DNA of 64,000 nucleotides. Origin: Pseudoscleropodium purum. Its lineage: Eukaryota; Streptophyta; Bryopsida; Hypnales; Brachytheciaceae. How positions within the stretch are numbered: the first letter of the stretch is position 1; every line of letters begins with the position of its first letter. The stretch is taken from positions 17,639,410-17,703,409 of the forward strand of contig OZ017802.1 in the NCBI GenBank assembly GCA_963969395.1, in the 5' to 3' direction. This document shows positions 1-10,973 of the stretch, piece by piece. The notes beneath the pieces were generated by a model that was not told the DNA's origin, did no database searches, and saw only the letters and a list, made by a program, of their open reading frames with translations. The translations under genes were made by a program, and so were the position numbers.

Positions 1-281
1 GGTGAAGGGTGGTTTAGGAAACATGAAGCACGATTAATATAAATTCCTCATTTTAGGGGTTCATATTCCTAACGCAGTATGGGCCAAAGAAAAGAGTTTT
101 CAACTATCCAAATGTGGACCCTGGCGGAAGTATATCAATAAAGATCCTAACCGCACCAATGTCCATATTGCAATTGAAGTTTGAATAACAAGAGAAATCT
201 AAAATCCAAAGAGCAAACTGACTATACTTTACAGAAGCAAGAGATCTCCAGAATAAATCGTGGGGGAAAAACTCGACATAC

Positions 282-1306
282 CGGACAGCTGAAAACCTGT
301 GGCTAGGATGGCTCCAGTTGCACCCATGATGAACGTGAACTTCCCGAGCTGACTTGAAAACTGATAGCACGCAGATATCACGATAAATCTTCTAACGCAA
401 AATGGTCCAACCTCTTAGATGACAAAAATCATAAAGCAGAAGAACCACATGGCAAGCCTAGCAATCAATGAGGAATTTCTCGAGGTAGGTCGGTGCTTCT
501 ATTCCTTTCGTAGCAAATACAGTTTCATAAAGAATGCCACGTACCGCGAAGAAATCGTCCTCAGCTCTTCGAAGGCCATTGAAAACTTTATCCCTCAACT
601 TCTCAGTAACCGAAGGAGTAGAACCGTTCAAGAATCCAAGTGGATCCCACCGAAGCTTTGTTTTCTTGGCAGACCTTAACTCAAGCACAGCATCCTCTTT
701 ATCTTTGAGACCATTAAATGCCCGCACGATTTTCCTGACAATTTTTACTAACTTCGGTTGCTGCCTGGTGCTTTGATGAACCACATCCACTTCCACTTCC
801 ACATTATCGGAAGAGGAATTCAAATTATCGCTTAACCGGGAGGGCTCCCTGACTTCAATCTCCTCCATAGTCAAGAAATTATCGGCACCATTACCAGCAG
901 GTAAAACTTCAACCTCACTTTCCGAACTCCTTTGCAGTTTCTCAAAATCTGCTCCTGATCCGACATCCTCCCCTTTTTCCAAATCTCCTTCGGCACCAGA
1001 CCGCACCACAACCGAACGCCTCTTAAACTCCCAAATTCCCCCACGTCCGAACACAGCCGGCCTCCTCTGAACCACAAACCTCGGCGAAAGAAAAGCAGAC
1101 CGAAAGCACAAGGAACCTCCTCCTCTCACCTCACGCATCAAACAAACCTGCACTCTACTCCCTCGCAACGCCAGCCCCGGGGCGCGCATCCGCAACGAAG
1201 CGTGTCCTCCACTCCTGACGCAATTCACAAAATTCGAGTCGGGCCGCACAAGCATGGCCGACGTCGTCCCAGCCATGCTGTACATCACCACAACCGAAAA
1301 ATCCAA
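282..1306 (-). CDS. NYC1: NYC1-type chlorophyll(ide) b reductase, 5' part (first two exons)
   Basis: Exon 1 runs from the ATG at 1306 to 521 (donor gtatttg at 520-514) and exon 2 from 360 to 282 (acceptor cag at 363-361, donor gtatgt at 281). The join is phase 0 and reads ILYET then FSSQLGKFTFIMGATG. The N-terminus is rich in Ser, Arg and Val with few acids, and RRSVVVRSGAEGD looks like the end of a plastid transit peptide. WDPLGFLNG followed by a helical stretch and the membrane segment FIMGATGAILATGFQLSG match, as I recall the family, the region before the SDR domain of NYC1, which reduces chlorophyll b in thylakoids during light-harvesting complex breakdown. The SDR domain itself would lie left of position 1. 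Several in-frame Met codons near 1306-1252 leave the exact start open. If exon 1 is not spliced at 521 it reads on to a stop at 458. Confidence 0.75.
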
Positions 1307-3224
1307 AAACGGCTACACAAAACACTCCACGCTCGCGACGCACCTCCAAGCTCACGAAATTGGATCGGAATCGAGAAGATAATCTACGTCAAAAAAATCA
1401 AATCGAAGTAAAATAAAGAATCGAATTGAAGCTCCAAGTAGCGAATAGTGAGGGAAACGTGAGAGTAGTATTTCTTGAGGGTTTAGAACGAAATAGAGGA
1501 GGACCGCACAAGCAAGGCAGACGTCTCGCAGTCACGCTGCACATCGCCACAACCAAAACAATCCAAAAATATATACAATATTCGTCACGCTCTTAACCTC
1601 GAAGTAACGCACAGTTCGCAGACTCAAAACAAAAATCAGAACAAAGTCTACGCCAAATAAATGAAAATTGAAGCAAAACAAATCCAATCCAAGCTCCAAG
1701 AGGCCTGTAACAGCCGCAGTAATGGCGAAGACGGACTGAGAGTAAAATTTGTTGCGGACTAGGAAAAGAACAAGACAGCAAAGACTCCACGATTTTAACT
1801 TCAACGCACCTGCAAGGTCGCGAAATCGAAACGAAACCGGCACGAAATCGGGGCAAAATTGAAATTTGTGCCAATTAAATTCGAACTGGAGCAACGCAAA
1901 TAAGAAGTGAGAACTAAAGGGCGTGTGAGGCGTGAGAATTAAATTTGTCGACGGACTCGAATCAGTCGATGAGAAGACGGCGGACTTCTTCGACCGCACG
2001 AGTTCCGACGGCCATGGGAGAAATTGGTTGCGGCAAGCTAGCGATGACGGACATAAAGCTGGCGGGCGAGAGACGCAAAGGATTGAGCTCGTGGCAGAAG
2101 CACGCGTTCACGTCACATCCCTCAGACTGACTCCTCACCATCTCCCTTTTACGCCACTGTCCAAATATTATCGACGCTACCTCTCCACCCTTAACCGATC
2201 GGACGGATCCTGTTGCACATGCTGGCAGCAGCTAGGTCGGCGCTGCCACTTGCAATTGGACGGCTGAGGAAGGCTTCGGATTGGTCGTCACGAAACCCTC
2301 GGGCTTCACAATACACTTTTGTAAGCAAATTGCCTGAGAATATCAAATGCTCCTTGACGGGATGCTGCTCCTCATTGTAAAATTGATCCGATCGCTTGTT
2401 TATTGAACGAAGATCAAAACAAGTGAGATCGGACTAAAGTGCTTTCTAGATATTTCATGAATGGCAGGGATGTACAGTGCGATGGGCCCGAGAGCTTCCG
2501 TCAGAAAGCAGAAAGACACTGTCCTGATTGGAGAGGAAGTGGTGAATCTCAAAATGGCAAGCTCAATAAAACAAAGGCACGGTTTTGCAGTGCTCACGAA
2601 CATCAAATGCTCCTAACCAGGAGTACTCGTCTTTTCGACAGCTGGTGTTTCGCATGCAGATGATACAAACGAGATCGGCATGCATAGCTCTAAATAATCA
2701 ATAAAGTGGCAGGGATGACACGAGAAGTACAGCCGACAATCGGTATACTAAGCGGTGAAAAAAAAGATGTGAAGTTCCAAACGGCAAAGGTAATTTGAAG
2801 ACGTAATACTTCAAAGCTTTAAAAATGAAAAGCAAGAACTAAAGCCGCGCAAAGCCTGCTGATCAAACAGCTCAGGGATCTAAAGCTTACATCACTGAAG
2901 CCATCACATACTTGTGTGGAATATGCTGAGGTACAAGCAATAGACGCGGAAAGATACAACTCTTCTATGTCCACTACGGCAACACCAATCTGGGGCAGCT
3001 TTAAAAGACGCAGATCAGAACTACACACAGAAGCGTCGGTAACACAGAGAGCGTGAGACTACTCTCAATGTCTCCACAGATTTTCTCCCTATGGTTCAAT
3101 AGTTTGTCACATTGCAACAATTGGATATGTCACGTATTTGCTGTGTGCCGACCACGGTCACAATAGGTTTTACGACAGATTTGGTCCGCCCTCCCGTCCA
3201 TTCTAGCAAACAAATGCATCACTT
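1307..3224. other. Spacer between NYC1 and ERH: NYC1 upstream region and ERH 3' flank
   Basis: No convincing gene. A segment around 1243-1315, covering the NYC1 N-terminus, recurs in diverged form at 1501-1573 (both contain gccgcacaagca-like and acatc-ccacaacc blocks), so the 5' end of NYC1 has been tandemly duplicated. The duplicate has lost the reading frame. The ORFs in 1532-2267 have no recognisable domain and look like chance. Confidence 0.5.
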
Positions 3225-4483
3225 CTAGTTCTTGGCCAGTCTCTTCAACCGCTGAAATGCCTGTTGCTTGATCCAGGATCGATCGAAAGGTGCATAAGCT
3301 CGGATGGACGGATCGAACCTAGAGCAACATAAAAGAAACGCACTCATTAAATTCCAGAATCGATACAGATAATCTGTAGAAACGATCACGAAGACGTTGC
3401 AGAGCTGCAAACTTTGGTACAAATAATTTTTAAGAAGATGTACTGATTCCAAGCGCAAGCCCACTACTAGCAGATTTGAACATAGCAAGGATGGCCGCAA
3501 TTTCCACATCACGCTCAAGCAAGCACAGGAGAAATGGACCAAGGGGCTTACACGAGAGCACTCATCAAAGCCACTGCAGACCTGCTAACTGAGGTACGAA
3601 AAGTAATTTTTAAGAAAAATAACTAATTCTAAACGCAACTCCGCTAACAGAAGACTGGAAGACAAGGATGACTGATTCAGCTTCAGCAAGCACACAAGGA
3701 GGAATGACGAAGGCGCTTACACGAGAGCACTCATGTCGGTGAGCGCTTCGATGTACTTGTACAAGTCCGATATGTCGTATGTGATGTTCCGTAAATTAGG
3801 ATTCGCATCTTTCAGCCTTTTTTCAAATTGCCCGCAGATACCTGCTCCCCCCAAAAGAACACAAGCCACGAGCACGACAGAAACTGTTATGAACACCGAC
3901 AGTGCTCTCATCGATGCTATGTTGAAACAGCAAACGAAGGCAATCGTTACTAAACGATACTTGCCCCGAACTTAAATTCAGCAGCAGCAGGGAGCAAAAC
4001 ATAGAAATGAGAAAAGAAATCAAGTACCATCCACTGCCGCAGGGACGGATTCGTAATCCATGAAAGTGCGTGTGGCTCGGTTTGGAGTAGGCTGCATCAG
4101 GATGATCGTATGCCTCTGTGCCTGTCAATCAATCAATCAATCAAGCCGCCATTAAGACATCAACAATCCCGCCGGCTAACGATCGTCCAGCTCCAAAATT
4201 AGCCATCACAAAACCCACGGGCATCTCGCCGAGGGTCTTCCAACAATTCACAAAACCCTAATATCCCACTTCCACCAGCAACGCTACAAATTCCCCGCCG
4301 CACACCCGCACTAAAAAATCTGCTCACACACCGTAATCTCCATGCAACCTCTGTGCAAACCTCCATTCTCGGAAACCCCGAACCAAAATCGTAACGCAGG
4401 CTCCCATTCAAATATCAAATAGGGTACAAAAACTCAAAAGCTGCAAACTTGTAAAGAAAACTTGCATGAAATGAACATACCAT
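3225..4483 (-). CDS. ERH: Enhancer of rudimentary homolog (ERH), complete, four exons
   Basis: A small conserved nuclear protein of 103 residues that binds RNA-processing and transcription factors. Exons on the minus strand: 4483-4481 (only the ATG; donor gtatgt), 4121-4028, 3841-3721 and 3318-3225 (stop TAG). Phases join exactly: 3+94+121+94 = 312 nt = 104 codons. Family hallmarks are HTIILMQPTPNRATRTFMDY, GICGQFEKRLK, NPNLRNITYDISDLYKYI, SALVFD and YAPFDRSWIKQQAF. Length and motif order equal plant ERH. Exon 1 supplies only the start codon, so the start rests on the splice at 4480/4122 (MAQRHTIILMQ). Intron 3 contains a duplicated piece of the exon 3/intron 3 boundary. The standard TAG stop here is useful evidence about the genetic code. 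Confidence 0.93.
3401..3734. repeat. Tandem duplication of the ERH exon 3 end plus intron 3 sequence
   Basis: Two diverged units of about 165 bp: roughly 3401-3566 and 3573-3734. Both run from a gcagagctgc/gcagacctgc block, through aataatttttaagaa/agtaatttttaagaa, to the identical 20-mer gcttacacgagagcactcat at 3547-3566 and 3715-3734. The second copy of that 20-mer is the real end of ERH exon 3 with its donor. The first is an intronic decoy with the same donor sequence. Confidence 0.8.
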
Positions 4484-5569
4484 TTTGGAAAATTGGAACA
4501 GCGAGATGCCTCGAAGGCGGTTTTGGCGAGCGCTGTCTGAGTCGGCGATGTGGCTATGGCGTCGAGGACTGCTGCGAATTCGCGAGCTCGTCGGAGAACG
4601 AAAACGCAGTTGCTCTCCTCCGACTCCGTTAACTTAGTGCAAAAGCCTCAAATAAACTGACATTGAATAATAATGGAATTCTTTATTTCCTTTTATAACA
4701 TGGAGAAACCCATTTACCAATGCATAGCAAAGGTATGTTCTCATTTGTGGTGAGAATTGTGTTTGAAAGGGTCTTGGGGATGAATTTAGCTACATTTTTA
4801 GGGATTTTTTCTGGAAGGGGGTAATGTCACCCTAATATTAAAAAGGAACATATCTTTAATAATAGAGGCTAAGTATGTATTGCGTAAAAATTTTCATTTT
4901 CAAAGAAAGAATGTTGTACCAAAACATTTGCTTTTGCAAGAAAGATTAAAGGCATATTTTTACAGATTTATCCTCCTCATGCAAGTAACAATAGTTCGTC
5001 AAAGTCACATAATTTTAATATATTTAAATTTATTTAAGTTGAAATATTATCATTTATACTACCCAAATAAATTCTATTAAAATATTAAGAGTTTGCATTG
5101 TGGAAGACCTCCTCTTAAGAATTGAATGGATTTTGGATGAATGTGGTTTAATTGGTGTGAACATTTGGATCAAAATAGATGAATGTTGATGAAAGTTAAT
5201 AAAAGTTGGATGTAGAACATAAAAATTGGATGAAGAAGATGAAAGTCAAATGACAATCAATTTATTTGAGATAATATGATAATAGAGTAGATTTTGATAA
5301 CTTTGATTTCAAGTGAAATTACTTTATTAGTGTTGTTTGAAAATTTGTATGATTTTCAAATTAGACTAAAAAAACTAAAACTCCATTGTTCTTTAGGCTA
5401 CATATGATGTCTAATTAGAGATTTAAATTTACAATTGAAAATGCTATTGTTTGAAAATTACTCTACAATGTTATAAATACTCAATATTTTTCTATAAAAA
5501 TTACAAACATTAAACTAGTAATTAGGTTTAGAAAAAAAATATCCCCACATCCTTATTAATGGTGATGAA

Positions 5570-7110
5570 TAAAATTGAATATGAATTTGAAACTTTTTCA
5601 TTCAAACAACTATACCATAAACATCAATGGATAGAATCCAAAAGAATATGCAAAAGTTGTAGTATGCAACATATAGTACATTACTATGGAAGTTTGAAGA
5701 AAAAATTAGTTTTGATTTGAAAGAAAACCAATTTCAACATAAGCCCTATTAAAACTCAATTTGGTATGTCATAATTTGGAATTGTTTTATATTATTTCAT
5801 TTTCTTAAAACTCCAAAAAAAAATTTGTACCTTGGCATGTTGGTATACATCATTTCAAATTATTGTGCATAAAAATTGATGATGATATTAAAAATGATAA
5901 CTGAATTTTTTTAGATTAGTTGAATCAATTATATAAGAATTCAAAACATGTTTTCAAACGATTAGTTTGTTCTAATACCACCTGACCCCTATTAGAACAT
6001 AATCTATTCAAATCCCAAATCCAAACCTAAACCCAAATCTAATCCACCTACCTACCCTATTTGTAATTCTAGAGTGAAAATAGAATTTGCAATCGATATG
6101 GGATTTCTATTCTCTTGTATCCATATTTGTATCGAGTATCAATATATATGTACTCCATATTGGTATTCATATCCCATATATATGTATTTTTATTCAAATT
6201 CATATCCCATATTTGTATTTGTACTTTGTATCTATACTTCAGATTGATGACTTGGGGATTAGTTTCAATTTTTTTCTAGAAGCAGATTGATGGTCTATGA
6301 TTTTTGAAAATTAAAAGTGAGGGGGGATTAATCAAAAATATGTTGTTCACATCTTTTCATTGGATAGGATAGTAAGCCAAGAAACTCTAATCATTGTACA
6401 AAAATTTGAACTTAAGAAATGCATCATACTAGTTTGGAACTTTATAATAGTATTGAAAATAACAATTTAGTTTTTTTTTGGATAGGTCAAGTCAATTACG
6501 TCCATCATGAATTCTAGTCTTTGTATTAAATATTTGAACCTAAAAACATATCATGTGGCTCTTATATATAGATTAATTGCATTGCAATCATATTCAACAA
6601 ATATCTCAAATGCAAAGGCATTAAAATGTAACAATGGTTTGTGTTGCAACATGTATTCTCTTTACAATGGCAAATGCAATTCTATTCTCTCAATTTTAGA
6701 AAAATATTCAAATATTATAAGAACCAACACCATTTGCATATTTGTTAAAGTGTAAATATTTTAAATTCTATAATTGTCAACTTCCTTCAACTTTTGTGCA
6801 CAATAATTTGAAATGATGTATATCAACATATCAAGGCTTAAAAAAAATTGGAGTTTAAAAAAAAAAGGACAAAACATAAAGTAATTCCAAATTGTGACAT
6901 ACAAAATCAAGTTTTAATATAGATTACTTTGAAATTAATTTTCTTTCAAATTAAAACTATTTTTTTCTTCAAACTTGTATAATAATTTGTAATTTGTTTC
7001 ATACTAAAACTTTTGTATATCTACTTTTGAACTTTGCCATTAATGCTTGTGGTATGGTTGTGTGAATGAAAAAGTTTCAAATCCATTTTTAGATTTGTTT
7101 GTCATTGTAA
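5570..7110. repeat. Fold-back element with inverted arms of about 300 bp
   Basis: The left arm (about 5570-5880) and right arm (about 6790-7110) are inverted copies. For example, catcatttcaaattattgtgc near 5850 is the complement of gcacaataatttgaaatgatg at about 6797-6818, and a block around gaaactttttcattcaaaca near 5590 pairs with one around tgaatgaaaaagtttcaaat near 7065. The centre (5880-6790) is AT-rich with no ORF of note. Arm ends are estimated by eye. Confidence 0.65.
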
Positions 7111-8176
7111 ACCCTAAAGTCCTAAGATAATTTTTTATGTCAAAGAAACACCCAAAATTACCATTTCCAATGTAAAGAGAAAACTTTATAAACATTTGAT
7201 TTTTTGCATACCCAACCATAGGATCTTCCACTTGATTCCATGCCCATATTGTGTCTTTATTTCATAACTTTAGTTGTTTGGCCTCAAAGTTTCATTTTGA
7301 CATTGTGGTTTCATTTCATGATTTCATTCATCTTAGCTTCAATTCATGCCTTTGTTCATGCCTTTGTTCATACCTTAGGTAGTATGACTACAAAATTCTA
7401 TGACCAAATTGTGTCCACTTATCTCTTCACACCTAGTGCACTCTATATTCGTCAATACAAAAATATATAACACCAAATATTAGCTAAAACAATGTTGACC
7501 TAAAGGTCATGACTAAAAATAGTAGGAGCTCTACTTGAATTAACAAGTAATTTAAAAATATTCATAGTTACTACTTTTATACACTTAATGATTTAATTTG
7601 GGTAGTTGAAGTTGAGAATTTTTTTTTCATTGTATATGATTAAGCATAGTAATTTGGTCTCCTTCTAATTATCAATGTAGTTTTATCCCAAATCCTTACT
7701 CCTTCAAGATTTGGCATTCTATATAGTAATGTAAAAGAACTTTTTTCATTTTGCGTCCACAAAATTGTGTGTACTTTATGAAATGTCAAATTGGAATAAA
7801 AAAATCTAGTCACTTATGTGAGCTAATAGCAATATCTTATAAGTTTTTGTATTTTATAATAACACTTTAATTGTATAAAAGACAAAAATACAATACAAGT
7901 GACCAAGATGGAAGAATTTTGCATACATGACTTTTAAGAGGTAAGAGGTCTTTTGTCTTTACTTTATGATTCAACATCATATAACATCACATAAGGTGTA
8001 TAAAAATGTACACAAAAAACATGAAGTTTTCATGTATGTAACTTATGAGACTTTTTTCAAAATCAACAATGATTGTAGAGTTCAACTATAATTTTTGGAC
8101 ATGTGATGGAAATCATCTTTTTCTTTGTGAGTAATCAAATATTTGAATACAACCCTAGAAATCCTTGTAGAAGTCA

Positions 8177-8426
8177 TTAGAAGAAATTTTGGGCTTGTTT
8201 CCCCACAATTGTTCCCTGTAGCACAAAGAACGGTCCATTGTCAAAAAAAGAAATTCAAAAAATTCAAAAAAAAATTAGTCTTCAAATACAAAAAGAAATT
8301 CAAAAAAAATTTGAGACAATGATGTGGCAAGGGCTCAACCACGTCAGTAGTACAACTCCTATAGTTTCCAATCCTATTCCTTGCTTAATAACTCGCCGGT
8401 TTTTGGAGCCCCAAAATTTCTTCTAA
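8177..8426. mobile_element. MITE-like element, about 250 bp
   Basis: Terminal inverted repeat: ttagaagaaattttggg at the left (8177) and the complement of ccccaaaatttcttctaa at the right. The centre is Lys/Gln-codon-like A-rich sequence and codes for nothing convincing. An element of similar size and general design lies at about 33957-34212. I could not define a clean target-site duplication. Confidence 0.5.
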
Positions 8427-10629
8427 CGAATCACATTAATTTACAACTTTTTCTTAAATTCTTAAACTAATGCACTTTCAATGCCTTTAGTTTTGTAGAT
8501 GATGCCAAAGCTAAGCCTATACAATGCATAAGTAGGTCTTAATTGGCATTTTATTACTTTGCAAGTTAGGGTGGAATTTGTCTTTGGGGCTACATTTGAA
8601 ATGAATAAAAATCAATTGTTCTCATTATCCTACTTATTGTAGTTTTAAATTTTAGATTGAATTGTACTTAACACTTGTTGGAAACTAATACATAAAAGGA
8701 TGATTCCATGTATAGTAGACCATATACAAACAAGTCACATAGCAATTTTTTGCTAAATCCCTATTGTAATTAAGTCATTATAACTATGGGTAAAGAAGCA
8801 CAAAAAATGATACATGTAAAAAATTCTTTTATCACAGTAATAGTATTTATTTGTATATACTAAAAAGATAATGTTGTTCCTAGCTACAAAAAAATTTGAA
8901 CTATACAATTGGAGAAAGACTACAACCTATAGATGGACTTCGATGATTACTATATAACTTACTACCTTAATATATCAATTGAAATAATGTGGTAGTATCA
9001 AAATCTTGTAGTATACTCCAATTAGAACTTGGAATGTATTTCTAAAATTATTTTTATTTTAAACTTAGATTTCAATATATAATCTACTTTCAACCTTTGT
9101 TTCTATCTTTGTGAAAACATACATCAATTCTAAATGCATCAATCATAAAATTGTTTTTAAGGTAATATGAGCACTTACTATCAACCCTACTTGAACATCA
9201 CCATCTAAAATATTAGTAGAATTGGCATGTAAAAAGACTTTGTAAATTGTGAAATGAGAGAATTACTAAAGAAGTTGTTGAATATGAGTCATTCTATGAA
9301 TTCACCATTTTGCTTGCTCATCAATGCATAGTTTTGAGAGTCTATAATTGTACTTTATTTATGAAAGCCCCTAATATCAATGACTAGAGTTGTATTCCAA
9401 ATAACTTGGATGTGGACATTTCTATTTTTAAACCAATTTTTTCTACTTCTACTTTAGTCAAGCTTATCTTCTATTAGCTAGATTAATTATTTTTTCATCC
9501 TTATTGTTTTTAATTTGACCATCTGAGATTGCAAAAAACAAAATAATGCTAACCAATGGCGAAACATTTTTTTTTATATTGCCAAAGGAATTATCCAATT
9601 TTAGGGGTACAATTTTGTTGATAAATGGTATATCTACATCTTTGAAGTAACTTCAAGCCATTTTAAATATTTTTATTTTATTACATTATTAAAGACATTA
9701 TATTTAAAAACCAATAAATTTGTGTAGTGTATTTTAGATTTATACTTTTCGTTAGAGAAAAACTTGATATTGACATATTAATTGATCATTTTTTTTGTAA
9801 ATAGAACTAATAAAATGAATTTTTAAACTTTAGTTTTTATTTTGATTGATATTTATTAAATTTCAAAAACCAAATATTAATTTGTAATTTGTAAAATGAA
9901 TAGTGGTTCTCAATATAAAATGATTCAAAAATTTGATGAATAATACATAATATTCTAAACTATTCTATACACCAATAGTAAAAATGTCTAATTTATTAAA
10001 GGAATCTTACATTTGAAATAGGTTTTTCTTCACTTTTTCAAATTCTCACAATAATCTTCAAATTTTAGAAAAGAGTTTGAAAAATTTATGACTTATAGGA
10101 AACATGTGATTTCCAAAAATTGATAAATAATATAAAACTCATTCACACATGATAGTAATAAGGTGGAGGCACCAATTACCAACCACACCCAATATCCAAC
10201 ATGCAAGGGGTAGTAATTCCAACCTTAGGCTAGATTTGTCAATTCTAAAGTTTGAAATTTGTTTTTTTTGTTCTTTTCAAGTTTGCAACCAATAAGGTTA
10301 TAACTTATTAGTTGTAGTAATGAGCAAGAAAGTACCATCTAGAATTAGAAGACTCTAGACATTGCTTTTGGGTCAAGAATTCTTATGCCTCTTAATATGC
10401 ACTATAATTTCAATTTTTTGAATAAAAATCTGAAAATTTTAGCAATCCTCATATTTCCTATTTTCCTGCACGGGAAAAATATCCACCAACCCATACTACA
10501 CAAAATCTGCTCCCAAATTGCTTATTTCATCAATTATTGGTGCTTCCACCTTAGTGGCAAAAATGGAGCATACCAAGTGAAGGATTTGTGATTTGAAAGC
10601 TGGTCATAGACTCCAATTAATTGCAATAA

Positions 10630-10973
10630 GTGACGATTATGGGGTCCCTTTTTCAGAATTTGAAAGCTCGCACACCCGGAGATGGCGGGGAATTAAGCCA
10701 CTTAACGGCACCCCCTTCGTTCGTCGCTTCTGACGTTTTCGTTCGTTCGCAATTCTCGTCGACGAGGGTTAGGGACTTGGGAGGGAAGGAGGCAGAAGAG
10801 TGGCGGGAAGAAGCCCTTTGTTTCTGCGTCTCTCGCTCGCTCTCTCTCTCGAGTTGTCCTCTTGGCTTCTCGATTGCCGAAGCTCCTACACTTGTTTCCC
10901 CATTTGCTCTGTTCTGGATCTTTGATTTTCGTGCTTTTTAAGTGTTTCATGCCGTAGAGTGCTGATCAGCGAG
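10630..10973 (+). promoter_or_regulatory. HAT1 promoter/5' leader, GC-rich
   Basis: Composition jumps from AT-rich spacer to about half GC just upstream of the HAT1 start. A ctctcgctcgctctctctctcgag pyrimidine tract lies near 10830-10853, as in many plant leaders. No clear TATA box. The open frame through 10630-10941 is not conserved-looking and is read as leader. Confidence 0.5.

Larger units (their letters stand above)
4484..10629. other. Long AT-rich spacer, no gene
   Basis: The first about 150 bases are ERH 5' flank (GC-rich on the minus strand). The remainder is about 70 percent AT or more, with homopolymer runs and only short chance ORFs. It holds the fold-back element at about 5570-7110, a (t/c)atatttgtatt-rich tract near 6100-6240 that recurs in spirit at 31090-31230 and 43870-43960, and a MITE-like element at 8177-8426. 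Confidence 0.6.

Noticed and set aside
4199..4411. 70-codon ORF in ERH intron 1
   Set aside because: Lies within a spliced intron and resembles no family.
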